A stretch of DNA of 64,000 nucleotides, taken from assembly GCF_015704865.1 (NCBI RefSeq), contig NZ_JADQTO010000013.1, forward strand, positions 154,360-218,359, read 5' to 3'. A model generated the notes under the pieces. The model worked only from the letters and a program-made list of their open reading frames with translations. It searched no databases and was not told the DNA's origin. The translations under genes and the position numbers were made by a program. Source of the stretch: Actinoplanes aureus (lineage in GTDB: Bacteria; Actinomycetota; Actinomycetes; Mycobacteriales; Micromonosporaceae). This document shows positions 1-8,084 of the stretch, in pieces; positions within the stretch are counted from its first letter, which is position 1; the number at the start of each line of letters is the position of its first letter.

Positions 1-133
1 CACCCTGCGCCCGCGGCCGGCCGCCCCCCCGGGGGGGGGCCCCGGCGCCCCCCCCCGCCGGGGGGCCGCGCCGGCGTCCACGGTTTCCACCCAGCCACCA
101 TTTCATAGGCGGCCTTCGTTGTCCGGCAGTCAA
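1..133. other. GC-only low-complexity stretch and short spacer, no gene
   Basis: The first 70 bases are nearly pure C and G with several homopolymer blocks of 7-9 bases. Bases 71-133 are ordinary spacer. I see no coding signal or promoter. The homopolymer blocks resemble those at 24991-25050 and may reflect a difficult or artefactual assembly stretch. Confidence 0.6.
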
Positions 134-229
134 GAGGGCTTCCGTAGTCAGGACTCCCAGGCAGTGATCGTGCTCGGCCCAACCTCACTGCTGTCTCAAC
201 GGCCGCGAGACAGCACCCACGTTGGGCCG
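134..229. repeat. Truncated copy 1 of a palindromic MITE-like element
   Basis: These 96 bases align without gaps to 24609-24704 with about 84 identities. The left terminal repeat (GAGGGCTTCCGTAGTCAGG, 134-152) and the inner hairpin (GGCCCAAC with GTTGGGCC, and GCTGTCT with AGACAGC) are present. The right terminal repeat found in copy 2 is missing: similarity stops one base before the stop codon of the DUF5701 gene at 231. It contains no coding capacity. Whether it now acts as a transcription terminator for that gene is inference. Confidence 0.8.
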
Positions 230-230
230 C

Positions 231-860
231 CTAGCCGGCGGCGCGGCCGGTGGCCGAGGCCATGCCGAGCCAGGTGTGCGGGTTGCCGGCCCAGCACCAG
301 CCGAGCTTCGGTGCCAGCTGACTGATCCAGATGGCCGGCACCCGGCGGTCGGTGGAGCGGGAGCCGCCGAGCGAGAAGCACTTGTTCTTCACCAGGATCT
401 GCGGGAAGTGGGTGATCAGCGCGATGCCCTCCTCGATCGTCAGCAGGGTCCGCTCCCGGCCGGCGATGACGTCCATGGCGTCGTTCGGCACCACGCCGCA
501 GAACTCCTCGCCCCGCTCCACGCCGAACAGCAGGTACCCGTCGTGCCCGGGCAGCGCCGCCGCCGGCGTGGTGACGAAACGCTCCAGCGAACCCGGCTCG
601 AACAGGCGGTCCACGAAGCCGGGCTTCTTCTTCCCGGCGAGGGTGGTACGCGGCATCATCTCCTCGATCGGTGCCACCGCTCGGGTCACCACCAGCAGGA
701 ACGGCACCCGGCCGGCGTCCGGATCAGGCGCCGTGTCACCGGCCCGGACGGCGAGCTCCCGCAGGTCCGCGAGTTGCTCCCGGAGCTGGGCCGGATAGCC
801 CAGCTCGAGCAGGTTGTGAAGCTGACGGTCGAACTCGGTACGCGGATCGAAGTCGGTCAT
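231..860 (-). CDS. DUF5701 family protein
   Basis: The 209-residue protein has no signal peptide or membrane segment. It carries the C-terminal block typical, as I remember it, of the actinobacterial DUF5701 family: THFP, a CFSLGGSR block, DRRVPAIWIS, then LGWCWAGNPHTWLG near residues 185-200. No reaction is known for the family. The ATG at 860 is preceded by GAAAGGAAT, a plausible ribosome site. It lies 25 bases downstream of vgb on the same strand and may be co-transcribed with it. Its stop codon sits one base from the truncated MITE copy, so the last few codons may have been altered by that element. Confidence 0.7.
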   Translation of the reverse strand: MTDFDPRTEFDRQLHNLLELGYPAQLREQLADLRELAVRAGDTAPDPDAGRVPFLLVVTRAVAPIEEMMPRTTLAGKKKPGFVDRLFEPGSLERFVTTPAAALPGHDGYLLFGVERGEEFCGVVPNDAMDVIAGRERTLLTIEEGIALITHFPQILVKNKCFSLGGSRSTDRRVPAIWISQLAPKLGWCWAGNPHTWLGMASATGRAAG

Positions 861-885
861 CGATTCCTTTCGTCGCAGGGAGGGA

Positions 886-1752
886 TCAGCGGGTGACGCG
901 GGCGAGTGCCCCGACCTCCAGGGCCGCCCACAGTGCTCCGTCCGGCCCGACGGCGATGCCGTGCGGCTCGGACCGGGGCGTCGGCATCTCGTAACCGGTG
1001 ACCGTGCCGTCGGGAGCGATCCAGGCGACCCGGTTGGCGCCCCACTCGGTGAACCACGGAGTGCCCGAACCGTCCACGGTGATCGCGTGCGGCCGGGCCT
1101 CGCGGTCCGGCAGCGGGAACTCCTTGATCACGCCGTCCGGCGTGATCCGGCCGATCTGGCCGGCCCCGATCTCCACGAACCACAGCACCCCGTCCGGCCC
1201 GGCGGTGATCCCGACCGGCGCGGCACCCTCGGTCGGCAGCGGGTGGACCGTGACGACGCCGTCCGTGCTGATCCGGCCGATGGCGTTCGCCTGGTTCAGC
1301 GTGAACCAGAGCCCGCCGTCGCCGCCCGCCGTGATCGCGGACACGAAAGCACCGGTCATCGGCAGGGGGAACTCGGTGATCTCGCCGTCGGTGGTGATCC
1401 GGCCGATCCGGTCGGCGGCGGACATCGTGAACCACAGCGCCCCGTCCGGTCCGGCGGTGATGCCGAACGGCCCGCACTCCGGGGTGGGCAGCGCGAACTC
1501 CGTGACCTCACCGCTCGTGGTGATCCGGCCGATGCGGTGCGCCCGGAACTCGGTGAACCAGAGGGCGCCGTCCGGCCCGTTGGTGATGATCGTCGGTCCG
1601 GAGGCGGGATCGGCCGGATAGGTGATCGGCGACTGGCCGGGCATCAGCCGGCCGATCCGCCCGCTGTGGACCAGCGTGAACCAGAGGGCGCCGTCGGAAC
1701 CGGTGGTCAGCGCATAGGGTCCCGCGTCCACGGGAAACTCTTCGACTGTCAC
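886..1752 (-). CDS. vgb: Streptogramin B lyase (virginiamycin B lyase) family protein
   Basis: The 288-residue protein is a seven-bladed beta-propeller built from repeats of the type GPDGALWFT...IGRITxDGxITEF. This is the pattern of Vgb, which linearises type B streptogramins by ring-opening elimination without water. The last blades keep HAITVD, TEWGANRV and EPHGIAVGPDGALWAALE; His264 and Glu279 lie where the family's catalytic His and Glu are expected. Length matches the family (about 290-300). The GTG at 1752 is chosen because it begins the first blade and sits just after a consensus promoter, implying a leaderless message. It is divergent to a TetR regulator. The family also includes propellers of unknown substrate, so the resistance role is probable, not certain. 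Confidence 0.8.
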   Translation of the reverse strand: MTVEEFPVDAGPYALTTGSDGALWFTLVHSGRIGRLMPGQSPITYPADPASGPTIITNGPDGALWFTEFRAHRIGRITTSGEVTEFALPTPECGPFGITAGPDGALWFTMSAADRIGRITTDGEITEFPLPMTGAFVSAITAGGDGGLWFTLNQANAIGRISTDGVVTVHPLPTEGAAPVGITAGPDGVLWFVEIGAGQIGRITPDGVIKEFPLPDREARPHAITVDGSGTPWFTEWGANRVAWIAPDGTVTGYEMPTPRSEPHGIAVGPDGALWAALEVGALARVTR

Positions 1753-1757
1753 CGGAC

Positions 1758-1785
1758 AAACTTAGGTCGAGTCTAAACTTATGTC
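1758..1785. promoter_or_regulatory. Candidate TetR operator between vgb and tetR
   Basis: Two 11-base direct repeats, AAACTTAGGTC (1758-1768) and AAACTTATGTC (1775-1785), lie 17 bases apart. They also form a loose dyad bounded by GACA (1755-1758) and TGTC (1782-1785), with inner TTAG and CTAA. The element overlaps the vgb promoter and lies next to the tetR promoter, so binding could control both genes. Operator function is inferred from position. Confidence 0.5.
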
Positions 1786-1787
1786 AA
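1759..1787 (-). promoter_or_regulatory. vgb promoter
   Basis: On the minus strand TTGACA (1787-1782) is followed by a 17-base spacer and TAAGTT (1764-1759). Transcription would start at about 1752, which is the GTG start of vgb, so a leaderless transcript is predicted. Confidence 0.65.
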
Positions 1788-1801
1788 GACTATTTTTTGG
1801 T

Positions 1802-1807
1802 TATAGT
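1802..1807 (+). promoter_or_regulatory. -10 box of the TetR gene
   Basis: TATAGT lies eight bases before the GTG at 1815. No ribosome site is visible, consistent with leaderless translation. No convincing -35 was found. Confidence 0.4.
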
Positions 1808-1814
1808 GGCGGCC

Positions 1815-2450
1815 GTGACCGAACGACCGGCCGGCCTGCGCGAGCGGAAGAAGCAGCAGACCCGTGAGCACATCTCCCACCAGGCCACCCGCCTGTTCCT
1901 GGAGCGCGGCTTCGACAACGTGACGATCGCCGAGGTGGCGGCCGCCGCGCAGGTGGCCAAGATGACCGTCACCAACTACTTCCCGCGCAAGGAGGACCTG
2001 GCCCTCGACCTCCAGGAGGCGTACGTCCAGGGTCCCGCGGTCACCGTCCGGGAGCGGGGGCCCGGTGAGTCCGCCCTGAGCGCGCTGCATGACTCACTCC
2101 TGGCTTCCGTCGCGGCTCACGATCCGGTGATCGGCTTCTCCGGGCCGGCGTTCGCCCGCATGGTCGCCGGGAGCCCGGCCCTGACCGGCAGGCTGCGCGA
2201 GTTCCACGACGAGCGGGAGCGGGCGCTGGCCCGGGCGCTGGCCGAGGAGACCGGCACGACCGCCGCCGACATCCGGCCGCGCGTCGCGGCGATGCAGCTG
2301 GGCGGGGTGCTGCGGCTGCTGTTCGAGGAGACCCAGCGGCGTACGCTCGACGGCCACCCCGACGAGGAGATCGCCCGCGCCGTCACGGTGCAGGCCGGCG
2401 AGGCTTTCGCTCTGCTGGAGCCGGCCCTCGGCGGCTACGCGGTCCGGTAG
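1815..2450 (+). CDS. TetR family transcriptional regulator
   Basis: The 211-residue protein starts MTERPAGLRERKKQQTR and then has the TetR helix-turn-helix: TIAEVAAAAQVAKMTVTNYFPRKEDL, about residues 38-63. The C-terminal helical ligand domain is divergent, as is usual. The GTG at 1815 is preferred over the upstream TTG at 1797 because TetR proteins start about ten residues before the RKKQQTR block and the -10 box lies just before it. It is divergent from vgb, and the repeats between the two genes suggest it represses itself and vgb. The inducer, possibly a streptogramin, is inference. Confidence 0.85.
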   Translation: MTERPAGLRERKKQQTREHISHQATRLFLERGFDNVTIAEVAAAAQVAKMTVTNYFPRKEDLALDLQEAYVQGPAVTVRERGPGESALSALHDSLLASVAAHDPVIGFSGPAFARMVAGSPALTGRLREFHDERERALARALAEETGTTAADIRPRVAAMQLGGVLRLLFEETQRRTLDGHPDEEIARAVTVQAGEAFALLEPALGGYAVR

Positions 2451-2554
2451 GGGCGGAACGGCCTGCATGGTCCCGGGGGTCGCGGTGGGGCCGGGACGGA
2501 CCGCTCGGATCGCGCGGCTCGGCGGGACTGTGCGTGACGCGTACCCCGAAAAAG

Positions 2555-2590
2555 GCCGGTGCCGCAAGCGAGCGAGCCCGCGGCACCGGC
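2555..2590 (-). terminator. Rho-independent terminator of the mannanase gene
   Basis: An 11-bp perfect stem, GCCGGTGCCGC (2555-2565) with GCGGCACCGGC (2580-2590), has a 14-base loop. On the minus strand it is followed by CTTTTTC, a U tract. It lies 13 bases past the mannanase stop and may also stop the convergent tetR transcript. Confidence 0.8.
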
Positions 2591-2602
2591 AGTAATGAAT
2601 GG

Positions 2603-3982
2603 TCAGCTCGCGGCGCAGGTCACCGGTGCCGGAGCGGTGTTGGTGGTGCCGCGGGAGGCGGTGAAGCCGAAGCTCGCCTCGGCGCCGGCCGCCAGCCTGC
2701 CGTTGTATCCAGCGTTACGGGCGGTCACCGCGTCGCCGGAGCTCGTCACGGTCGCGTTCCAGGAGTTGGTGAAGCGTTGCCCGTCGGGCCAGGTCCAGCT
2801 GACGGTCCAGCCGTTGATGGCTGCCGCGCCGGCCTTGACGGTGACGGTGCCCTGGAAGCCACCCGGCCAGGAGTTGGTCACCGCGTAGGTCGCGGTGCAC
2901 GCACCGGTCGGGGTGCTGGGTGACGGCGAGACCGAGACGCTGGGTGACGGCGAGACCGAGTTGCTGCGCGACGGCGACGGCGAGGTCGTGCCGCCGAAGA
3001 CGGTCGCTTCCCGCGAGGTCGCCTTGATCCCGTTCGCGCCGTTGAAGATCCGCTGACCCCAGGTGGTCAGCTGCGCCGCGTTAAAGCCGGTGACCATGTC
3101 CAGGTACTCGACGCCGCCGCCGTTGCCGGACCAGGACCAGCCCAGGTAGCCGATGCCGCGCTGCTGAGCGGTGGCGAAGATGGTGTCCTCGTCGGGGTTG
3201 CCGTCGGAGTGGTCGAAGCCGAACTCGCCGACCACGATCGGCAGGTTCGCGGTCTGGAACCGGCCCAGGTAGTCGTTGATCTCGGCGGCGGTGTCGAACA
3301 CGCCGTACATGTGGATCGAGAAGACGGTGTTGCGCTGCGGGTCGGCGGCGAACACCGAGGCGGCGTTGTCGCGCATGATGAACTGCCAGTCCTGGCCCCA
3401 GTTCGGCGCGTCCACCATGATCTGGTGCTGGAAGCCGGCGGCGCGCAGCCGGGTGATCGCCGACTTGGTGTCGGCGGTCCAGTTGGTGGCGGTGGAGCCG
3501 TTGCCGTACGGCTCGTTGCCGATGTTCAGGATGACGAAGTTCTCCTGGCCGTCGAGCGCGCTCTTGATCGAGATCCAGTAGTCGACGGCCTGGGCCAGGG
3601 TGGCGGCGCCGGCCTGCTCGCCGTACCCGGTGGTGTCGTGCACCTCCAGGACGCAGATCAACCGGTTCGCCTTGCACTGGCTGATCACGGCGGACACGTT
3701 GGCGGCGCTGTCCGGTCCCCAGCGCTGCCCGCTGCCGAGCACCACCCGGACGGTGTTGGCGCCCAGCGCCTTGATGTCGGCCAGGGCCTGGGGCGTGCGG
3801 TCCTGGTACCAGGTGTGTGCGTGGTTGACGCCGCGCATGACGAACGCGTTGCCGTTGGCGTCGAGGATGCGGGTGCCGGAGACGGTGAATCCGGCGGCGG
3901 CCTGGGCGGGCTGGGCGAGCGTGAACACCGCGGCAGCGGCGGTCAGCACGGCCACTAGGCCGCCCCACCATTTCGCTTTCAT
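2603..3982 (-). CDS. Secreted GH5 endo-beta-1,4-mannanase with CBM2
   Basis: This 459-residue enzyme should hydrolyse internal mannosidic bonds of mannan or galactomannan outside the cell. Residues 1-28 form a Sec signal ending AQA. The GH5 domain (about 31-320) starts FTVSGTRILDANGNAFVMRGVNHAHTW, which resembles subfamily 8 mannanases. Glu157 in NIGNEPYG is the acid/base and Glu253 in VVGEFGF the nucleophile. A Ser/Pro linker (332-358) leads to a CBM2 (361-457) with Cys362, Cys456 and surface Trp such as Trp372 and Trp408, which binds crystalline polysaccharide. The ATG at 3982 has GGGAGGAA just upstream; the open frame extends to 4066, but that part lacks a ribosome site. A CelR-type box lies upstream and a terminator downstream. 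Neighbouring alpha-galactosidase and beta-mannosidase support mannan as substrate over cellulose. Confidence 0.88.
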   Translation of the reverse strand: MKAKWWGGLVAVLTAAAAVFTLAQPAQAAAGFTVSGTRILDANGNAFVMRGVNHAHTWYQDRTPQALADIKALGANTVRVVLGSGQRWGPDSAANVSAVISQCKANRLICVLEVHDTTGYGEQAGAATLAQAVDYWISIKSALDGQENFVILNIGNEPYGNGSTATNWTADTKSAITRLRAAGFQHQIMVDAPNWGQDWQFIMRDNAASVFAADPQRNTVFSIHMYGVFDTAAEINDYLGRFQTANLPIVVGEFGFDHSDGNPDEDTIFATAQQRGIGYLGWSWSGNGGGVEYLDMVTGFNAAQLTTWGQRIFNGANGIKATSREATVFGGTTSPSPSRSNSVSPSPSVSVSPSPSTPTGACTATYAVTNSWPGGFQGTVTVKAGAAAINGWTVSWTWPDGQRFTNSWNATVTSSGDAVTARNAGYNGRLAAGAEASFGFTASRGTTNTAPAPVTCAAS

Positions 3983-4051
3983 GGGGTTCCTCCCTGTCCG
4001 CCGGGTGCGGTGGCGGACGGTCGTGGGGTGCTCCCGGGGGACGGGGTTTGC

Positions 4052-4065
4052 TGGGAGCGCTCCCA
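4052..4065. promoter_or_regulatory. CelR/CebR-type operator upstream of the mannanase
   Basis: TGGGAGCGCTCCCA is a perfect 14-bp palindrome identical to the actinobacterial CelR/CebR (LacI family) site known from cellulase genes. It lies 70 bases before the mannanase ATG, over the predicted -10 and start point. No intact LacI regulator is encoded in the window, so the protein presumably lies elsewhere. Confidence 0.85.
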
Positions 4066-4094
4066 CGATGCGCTGAAGGTTTCATGATTGTCAA
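4065..4094 (-). promoter_or_regulatory. Mannanase promoter (weak -10)
   Basis: On the minus strand TTGACA (4094-4089) is followed after 18 bases by CATCGT (4070-4065). The start point would fall inside the CelR-type box, giving a simple repression geometry. The rest of the 3983-4407 intergenic stretch holds only the divergent promoter at 4284-4313. Confidence 0.45.
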
Positions 4095-4283
4095 TGGCTA
4101 CGTTCATCCAAGTAGCAGCGAATCTAAAATGAGTTAACTAAGGGGTCAAGGGTCTCGCCGGCTCCCGTGCCCCTGCCGGGGCGGCGCGCCCTGATCGCGG
4201 TCGATGGGCGAGGCATCGATGGTTCTCCACCTCTTATGCCGGGCCGCGAAGTGGCGTACTGAGCGACGACCGGAAACCTGCTC

Positions 4284-4313
4284 TTGACACGGCAAACTTA
4301 AGCGACTTAATAA
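4284..4313 (+). promoter_or_regulatory. Promoter of the ABC importer operon, with repeated ACTTAA
   Basis: TTGACA (4284-4289) is followed after a 17-base spacer by TTAATA (4307-4312), or after 18 bases by TAATAA. The spacer and -10 contain ACTTAA twice (4296-4301, 4305-4310), and CTTAAG at 4297-4302 recurs in the beta-mannosidase promoter. It leaves about 90 bases of 5' leader before 4408. Confidence 0.6.
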
Positions 4314-4407
4314 TGGCCCTCGAAGGTGATCCGCGCCGCACTTCCGCGGTGCGACTGAACCGCTTCACTCGCCGCCCCCGGTGGCGATCCGAACGAGGGA
4401 TTCGCTG

Positions 4408-6117
4408 ATGTATGACCTCTTCACCCGCCGCGGCCGCCGGGCCGGCGCGGCCGTCGCGGCGACCGCCGCGATGGCACTGGCGCTGACCGGCTGTTCCGAC
4501 TCCTCCGGCGGGAACAAGTCCGGCACCAACTCGGGGAACAGCACGGTCACCGTCTTCAACGGCGCGACCGGGACGATCGTCGAGAACTGGAACCCCTTCT
4601 CGCCGACCTTCCTCCAGCCCACCCAGGGGCTCATCTACGAGCCGCTCTACTACTTCAACTTCGCCACCGAGGCGGAGCCCGCGCCGATGCTGGCCACCGG
4701 GCACTCCTGGAGCCCGGACGGCAAGCAGCTGACCATCAACGTCCGGGAGGGCGTGAAGTGGTCCGACGGTCAGCCGTTCACCGCGAAGGACGTGGCCTTC
4801 ACCTTCGACCTGATCAACAAGACCAAGTCGATTAACGCGACCGGCCTGAAGCTGTCCTCGGTCGAGGCCAAGGACGACAAGACCGTGGTCCTGACCTTCC
4901 CGGTCACCTCGTACACCGAGGAAGCGTCGATCATCGGCAACACCGCGATCATTCCGGAGCACATCTGGAGCAAGATCGACGATCCGGCGAAGACGATCAA
5001 CCAGAACCCGGTCGGCACCGGGCCGTACAAGCTCAAGCAGTTCACCGCACAGAGCTACATGATGGAGAAGAACGGCAGCTACTGGCAGCCGGACAAGCCG
5101 CAGATCCAGAACGTCCGGTACATCTCCCTGGCGACCGCCGACGCCGCGAGCGCCGCGCTGACCGCCGGCCAGGTCGACTGGATGAGCTCCTTCCTGCCCG
5201 GCCTCGACCAGCTGATCGCCTCCAACAAGAACCTGACGTACGTCAACACCCCGGCGATGACCACGTCGATCTTCACCTGCGCCAACGCCGACCTGGGCTG
5301 CAAGGGCCCGCAGACCGACGTCGCCGTGCGGCAGGCGATCTACCACGCGCTCAACCGTGACCAGCTGAACAAGCTGGCCGGCGGCGGCTTCGCGAAGACC
5401 GCCTCGCCCACGATGCTGCCGCCGGAGCGGGACAAGAAGTGGATCGCCGACCCGGCGAACCTCACCATCCCCGGCGCCCCGGACGCGGCCAAGGCGAACC
5501 AGCTCCTGGACGCGGCCGGCTGGGCCAAGGGCAGCGACGGCATCCGGGCCAAGGGCGGCGAGCGCCTCTCGCTGACCATCCAGACGGTCACCGGCTGGAG
5601 CGACTACATCTCGCTCAACGACGCGATGACCCAGCAGCTCAAGGAGGTCGGCATCGAGCTCAAGCCGACCCAGGTCGCCTGGCCCGAGTGGAACAACAAC
5701 CAGGTGCAGGGCAAGTACCAGCTCTCGCTGGACTCGATCGGTCTCGGCGCGTCCACCAACCCGTTCGCGACCTACAGCCTGAAGTACGTCACCAAGACCA
5801 CCGCCAAGGTCGGTGAGGCGGCCGGCACCAGCGGCAACTACTCGCGCTACAGCAACGCCATCGTGGACAAGGCCATCGAGGCGGCGTCGGCCACCAACGA
5901 CGAGAACGCGCAGAAGGCCGAGTACGCGAAGATCCAGACCGAGATCGTGCGGGACCTGCCGTACATCCCGATCTACCTGAACTCGATGCTCACCGAGTTC
6001 AGCACCGCCAACGCCACCGGCTGGCCGACCGAGGACAACAAGTTCGCGCTGCCCGCGACCTGGAAGGCGTGGGACAACGGCGTCGTCCTGTCCAACCTGA
6101 AGCCGGCGGCGAAGTAA
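4408..6117 (+). CDS. Family 5 extracellular solute-binding lipoprotein (oligosaccharide/peptide importer)
   Basis: The 569-residue lipoprotein has an Arg-rich n-region, a hydrophobic stretch and lipobox LTGC with Cys29, so it is anchored outside the membrane. The body is an SBP_bac_5 (DppA/OppA type) fold with the usual phrases EGVKWSDGQPFTAKDVAFTFDL, GTGPYKLKQF and VRQAIYHALNRDQL. This fold binds di- and oligopeptides but also oligosaccharides such as cellobiose and mannan fragments in Thermotoga-type systems. The ATG at 4408 follows GAGGGA by seven bases; a GTG at 4381 is in frame but has no signal. It opens an operon with two permeases and two ATPases. Placement between mannanase and beta-mannosidase suggests manno-oligosaccharides as ligand (inference). 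Confidence 0.85.
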   Translation: MYDLFTRRGRRAGAAVAATAAMALALTGCSDSSGGNKSGTNSGNSTVTVFNGATGTIVENWNPFSPTFLQPTQGLIYEPLYYFNFATEAEPAPMLATGHSWSPDGKQLTINVREGVKWSDGQPFTAKDVAFTFDLINKTKSINATGLKLSSVEAKDDKTVVLTFPVTSYTEEASIIGNTAIIPEHIWSKIDDPAKTINQNPVGTGPYKLKQFTAQSYMMEKNGSYWQPDKPQIQNVRYISLATADAASAALTAGQVDWMSSFLPGLDQLIASNKNLTYVNTPAMTTSIFTCANADLGCKGPQTDVAVRQAIYHALNRDQLNKLAGGGFAKTASPTMLPPERDKKWIADPANLTIPGAPDAAKANQLLDAAGWAKGSDGIRAKGGERLSLTIQTVTGWSDYISLNDAMTQQLKEVGIELKPTQVAWPEWNNNQVQGKYQLSLDSIGLGASTNPFATYSLKYVTKTTAKVGEAAGTSGNYSRYSNAIVDKAIEAASATNDENAQKAEYAKIQTEIVRDLPYIPIYLNSMLTEFSTANATGWPTEDNKFALPATWKAWDNGVVLSNLKPAAK

Positions 6118-6120
6118 CCC

Positions 6121-7107
6121 ATGTTCCTGCTCCGGAAGGCCGGGTTCTACCTGGTCGCCCTCTGGGCCGCGCTGACGGTCAACTTCTTCATCCCGCGACT
6201 CATGCCGGGCGACCCGGTCGAGATCATGATCTCGAAACTCGGCCAGAAGGGGCCGGTAAGCCCGGAAACCCGGGCCTCGATCGAGGCGATGCTCGGCACC
6301 GACTCCAACCAGCCGCTCTGGGGCCAGTACCTGGACTACCTGTCCGGGCTGGCCACCGGGGACCTGGGTGTTTCGGTGACGTTCTTCCCCGCCTCGGTCA
6401 GCGACATCATCGGGCAGACCCTGCCCTGGACGATCGGCCTGATCGGGCTGGCCACCATCATCTCGTTCCTGGTCGGCGTGGGTCTCGGCACCCTCGCCGG
6501 CTGGAAACGGGGGTCCTGGCTGGACAGCCTGATCCCGGTCACCACGATGTTCCAGTCGGTGCCGTACTTCTGGCTGGCGCTGATCCTGCTCTTCCTGTTC
6601 GGCAGCATCTGGCCGCTCTTCCCGCTCAACGGCGGGTACGACGTCTACAACGTCACGCCGGGCTGGAACGGGCCGTTCATCGGCTCGGTCATCTACTACG
6701 GCACCCTGCCGGCGCTGACCATCATCATCAGCTCGGTCGGCGGCTGGATGCTCGGCATGCGCAACATGATGGTCTCCACCCTCTCCGAGGACTACATGCT
6801 CACCGCCGAGGCGAAGGGCCTGCGCAACGGCCGGATCATGCGCCGGTACGCGGCCCGCAACGCCGTCCTCCCGTCGATCTCCAGTTTCGCCATCTCGCTC
6901 GGCTTCGTGGTCGCCGGCTCGATCGTCACCGAGGCGGTCTTCTCCTACCCGGGCATCGGCTCGGCGCTGCTACAGGCCGTCGGCGGCAACGACTACGCCC
7001 TCATGCAGGGCATCTTCCTGATCATCACGCTGTCGGTACTGGGCGCGAACCTGCTGGTCGACCTCCTGTACTCGGTCATCGATCCGCGCACCCGGGCGCG
7101 GAGCTGA
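6121..7107 (+). CDS. ABC transporter permease, DppB/OppB type
   Basis: The 328-residue protein begins with a membrane helix (residues 7-24), then an external loop, then about five further helices. It carries the BPD_transp_1 signature EAKGLRNGRIMRRYAARNAVLPS in the cytoplasmic loop near residues 235-257, which docks with the ATPases. The ATG is three bases after the binding-protein stop, so the two are translated together. With the next gene it forms the membrane channel of the importer. Confidence 0.9.
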   Translation: MFLLRKAGFYLVALWAALTVNFFIPRLMPGDPVEIMISKLGQKGPVSPETRASIEAMLGTDSNQPLWGQYLDYLSGLATGDLGVSVTFFPASVSDIIGQTLPWTIGLIGLATIISFLVGVGLGTLAGWKRGSWLDSLIPVTTMFQSVPYFWLALILLFLFGSIWPLFPLNGGYDVYNVTPGWNGPFIGSVIYYGTLPALTIIISSVGGWMLGMRNMMVSTLSEDYMLTAEAKGLRNGRIMRRYAARNAVLPSISSFAISLGFVVAGSIVTEAVFSYPGIGSALLQAVGGNDYALMQGIFLIITLSVLGANLLVDLLYSVIDPRTRARS

Positions 7108-7121
7108 GGAAGGAGCCGACC

Positions 7122-8084
7122 ATGACCCTGACCACCCAGACCGCTGACGCCGTTCCGGCGGACACACCGGTCCCCAGCAAAAAACGCCGCATCGCCCTGC
7201 CACCGATGACCGGCAAACTGGCTGCCGGCTTGATCATCGGTGGCGCCATCGTGCTCTTCGGGCTGATCGGCCCACTGTTCGTCCAGGACCCGTCCACGGT
7301 CAGCGACATCGGCCTGGCCGGGCCCAGCAGCGAGCACCTGCTCGGCACCACCCAAACCGGTCAGGACGTGCTGGCGCAGCTCGCGTACGCCACCCGCGGC
7401 TCCCTGCTGGTCGGCCTCATCGTCGGCGTGCTGACCCTGATCCTGTCCAGCTTCTTCGGCATCGTCGGCGCCTACGCCGGCGGCTGGGTCGACGAGTCGT
7501 TCTCGCTGTTCACCAACATCATGCTGGTCATCCCCGGCCTGCCCGTGGTGATCGTGATCAGCGCGTACGTGCCGGACAAGAGCATCCTGCTCGTCTCCGT
7601 GGTGCTCGCCATCACCAGCTGGGCCGGCTCGGCACGGGTGCTGCGCGGCTCCACGCTCAGCCTGCGCAGCCGCGACTACGTCCTCGCGTGCCGGGTCGCG
7701 GGGGAGAAGCGCTGGCGGATCCTGTTCGTCGAGATCCTGCCCAACCTGGTCCCGCTGCTCGCCTCCCAGGTCGTCTTCGCGGTCATCTTCGCCATCCTCG
7801 GCGAGGCCGGCCTCTCCTATCTGGGCTTGGGCGCCAGCGGCTCGTTCACCTGGGGCACCATGCTCTACTACGCGCAGAACGGCCTGGCCCTGCGGCTCGG
7901 CGCCTGGTGGTGGTTCGTACCGCCGGGCCTGATGCTGGCGCTCTTCGGCGCCGCCCTCTCGCTGATCAACTTCTCGATCGACGAGATCATCAACCCGAAG
8001 CTGCGCAACCAGACGCGCGCCGCCCGCCGCGGCTGGCGGATGTCGAAGGCGCAGCTGCGCAAGGCCAAGGAGTCGACGCTGTGA
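7122..8084 (+). CDS. ABC transporter permease, DppC/OppC type
   Basis: The 320-residue protein has a cytoplasmic N-terminus of about 35 residues, one N-terminal helix (about 33-53), and the transporter domain with a further five helices. The loop CRVAGEKRWRILFVEILPNLVPLL (about 190-213) is the coupling motif. The HLLGTTQTGQDVLAQLAYATRGSLLVG phrase is typical of DppC proteins. The ATG at 7122 has AGGAAGGAG upstream. It overlaps the next gene by four bases and pairs with the DppB-type permease to form the pore. Confidence 0.9.
   Translation: MTLTTQTADAVPADTPVPSKKRRIALPPMTGKLAAGLIIGGAIVLFGLIGPLFVQDPSTVSDIGLAGPSSEHLLGTTQTGQDVLAQLAYATRGSLLVGLIVGVLTLILSSFFGIVGAYAGGWVDESFSLFTNIMLVIPGLPVVIVISAYVPDKSILLVSVVLAITSWAGSARVLRGSTLSLRSRDYVLACRVAGEKRWRILFVEILPNLVPLLASQVVFAVIFAILGEAGLSYLGLGASGSFTWGTMLYYAQNGLALRLGAWWWFVPPGLMLALFGAALSLINFSIDEIINPKLRNQTRAARRGWRMSKAQLRKAKESTL

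Noticed and set aside
2603..3982. Cellulase (GH5 endoglucanase) as product
   Set aside because: The GH5 sequence resembles subfamily 8 mannanases, and the neighbours are alpha-galactosidase and beta-mannosidase; CBM2 and a CelR box alone do not prove cellulose as substrate.
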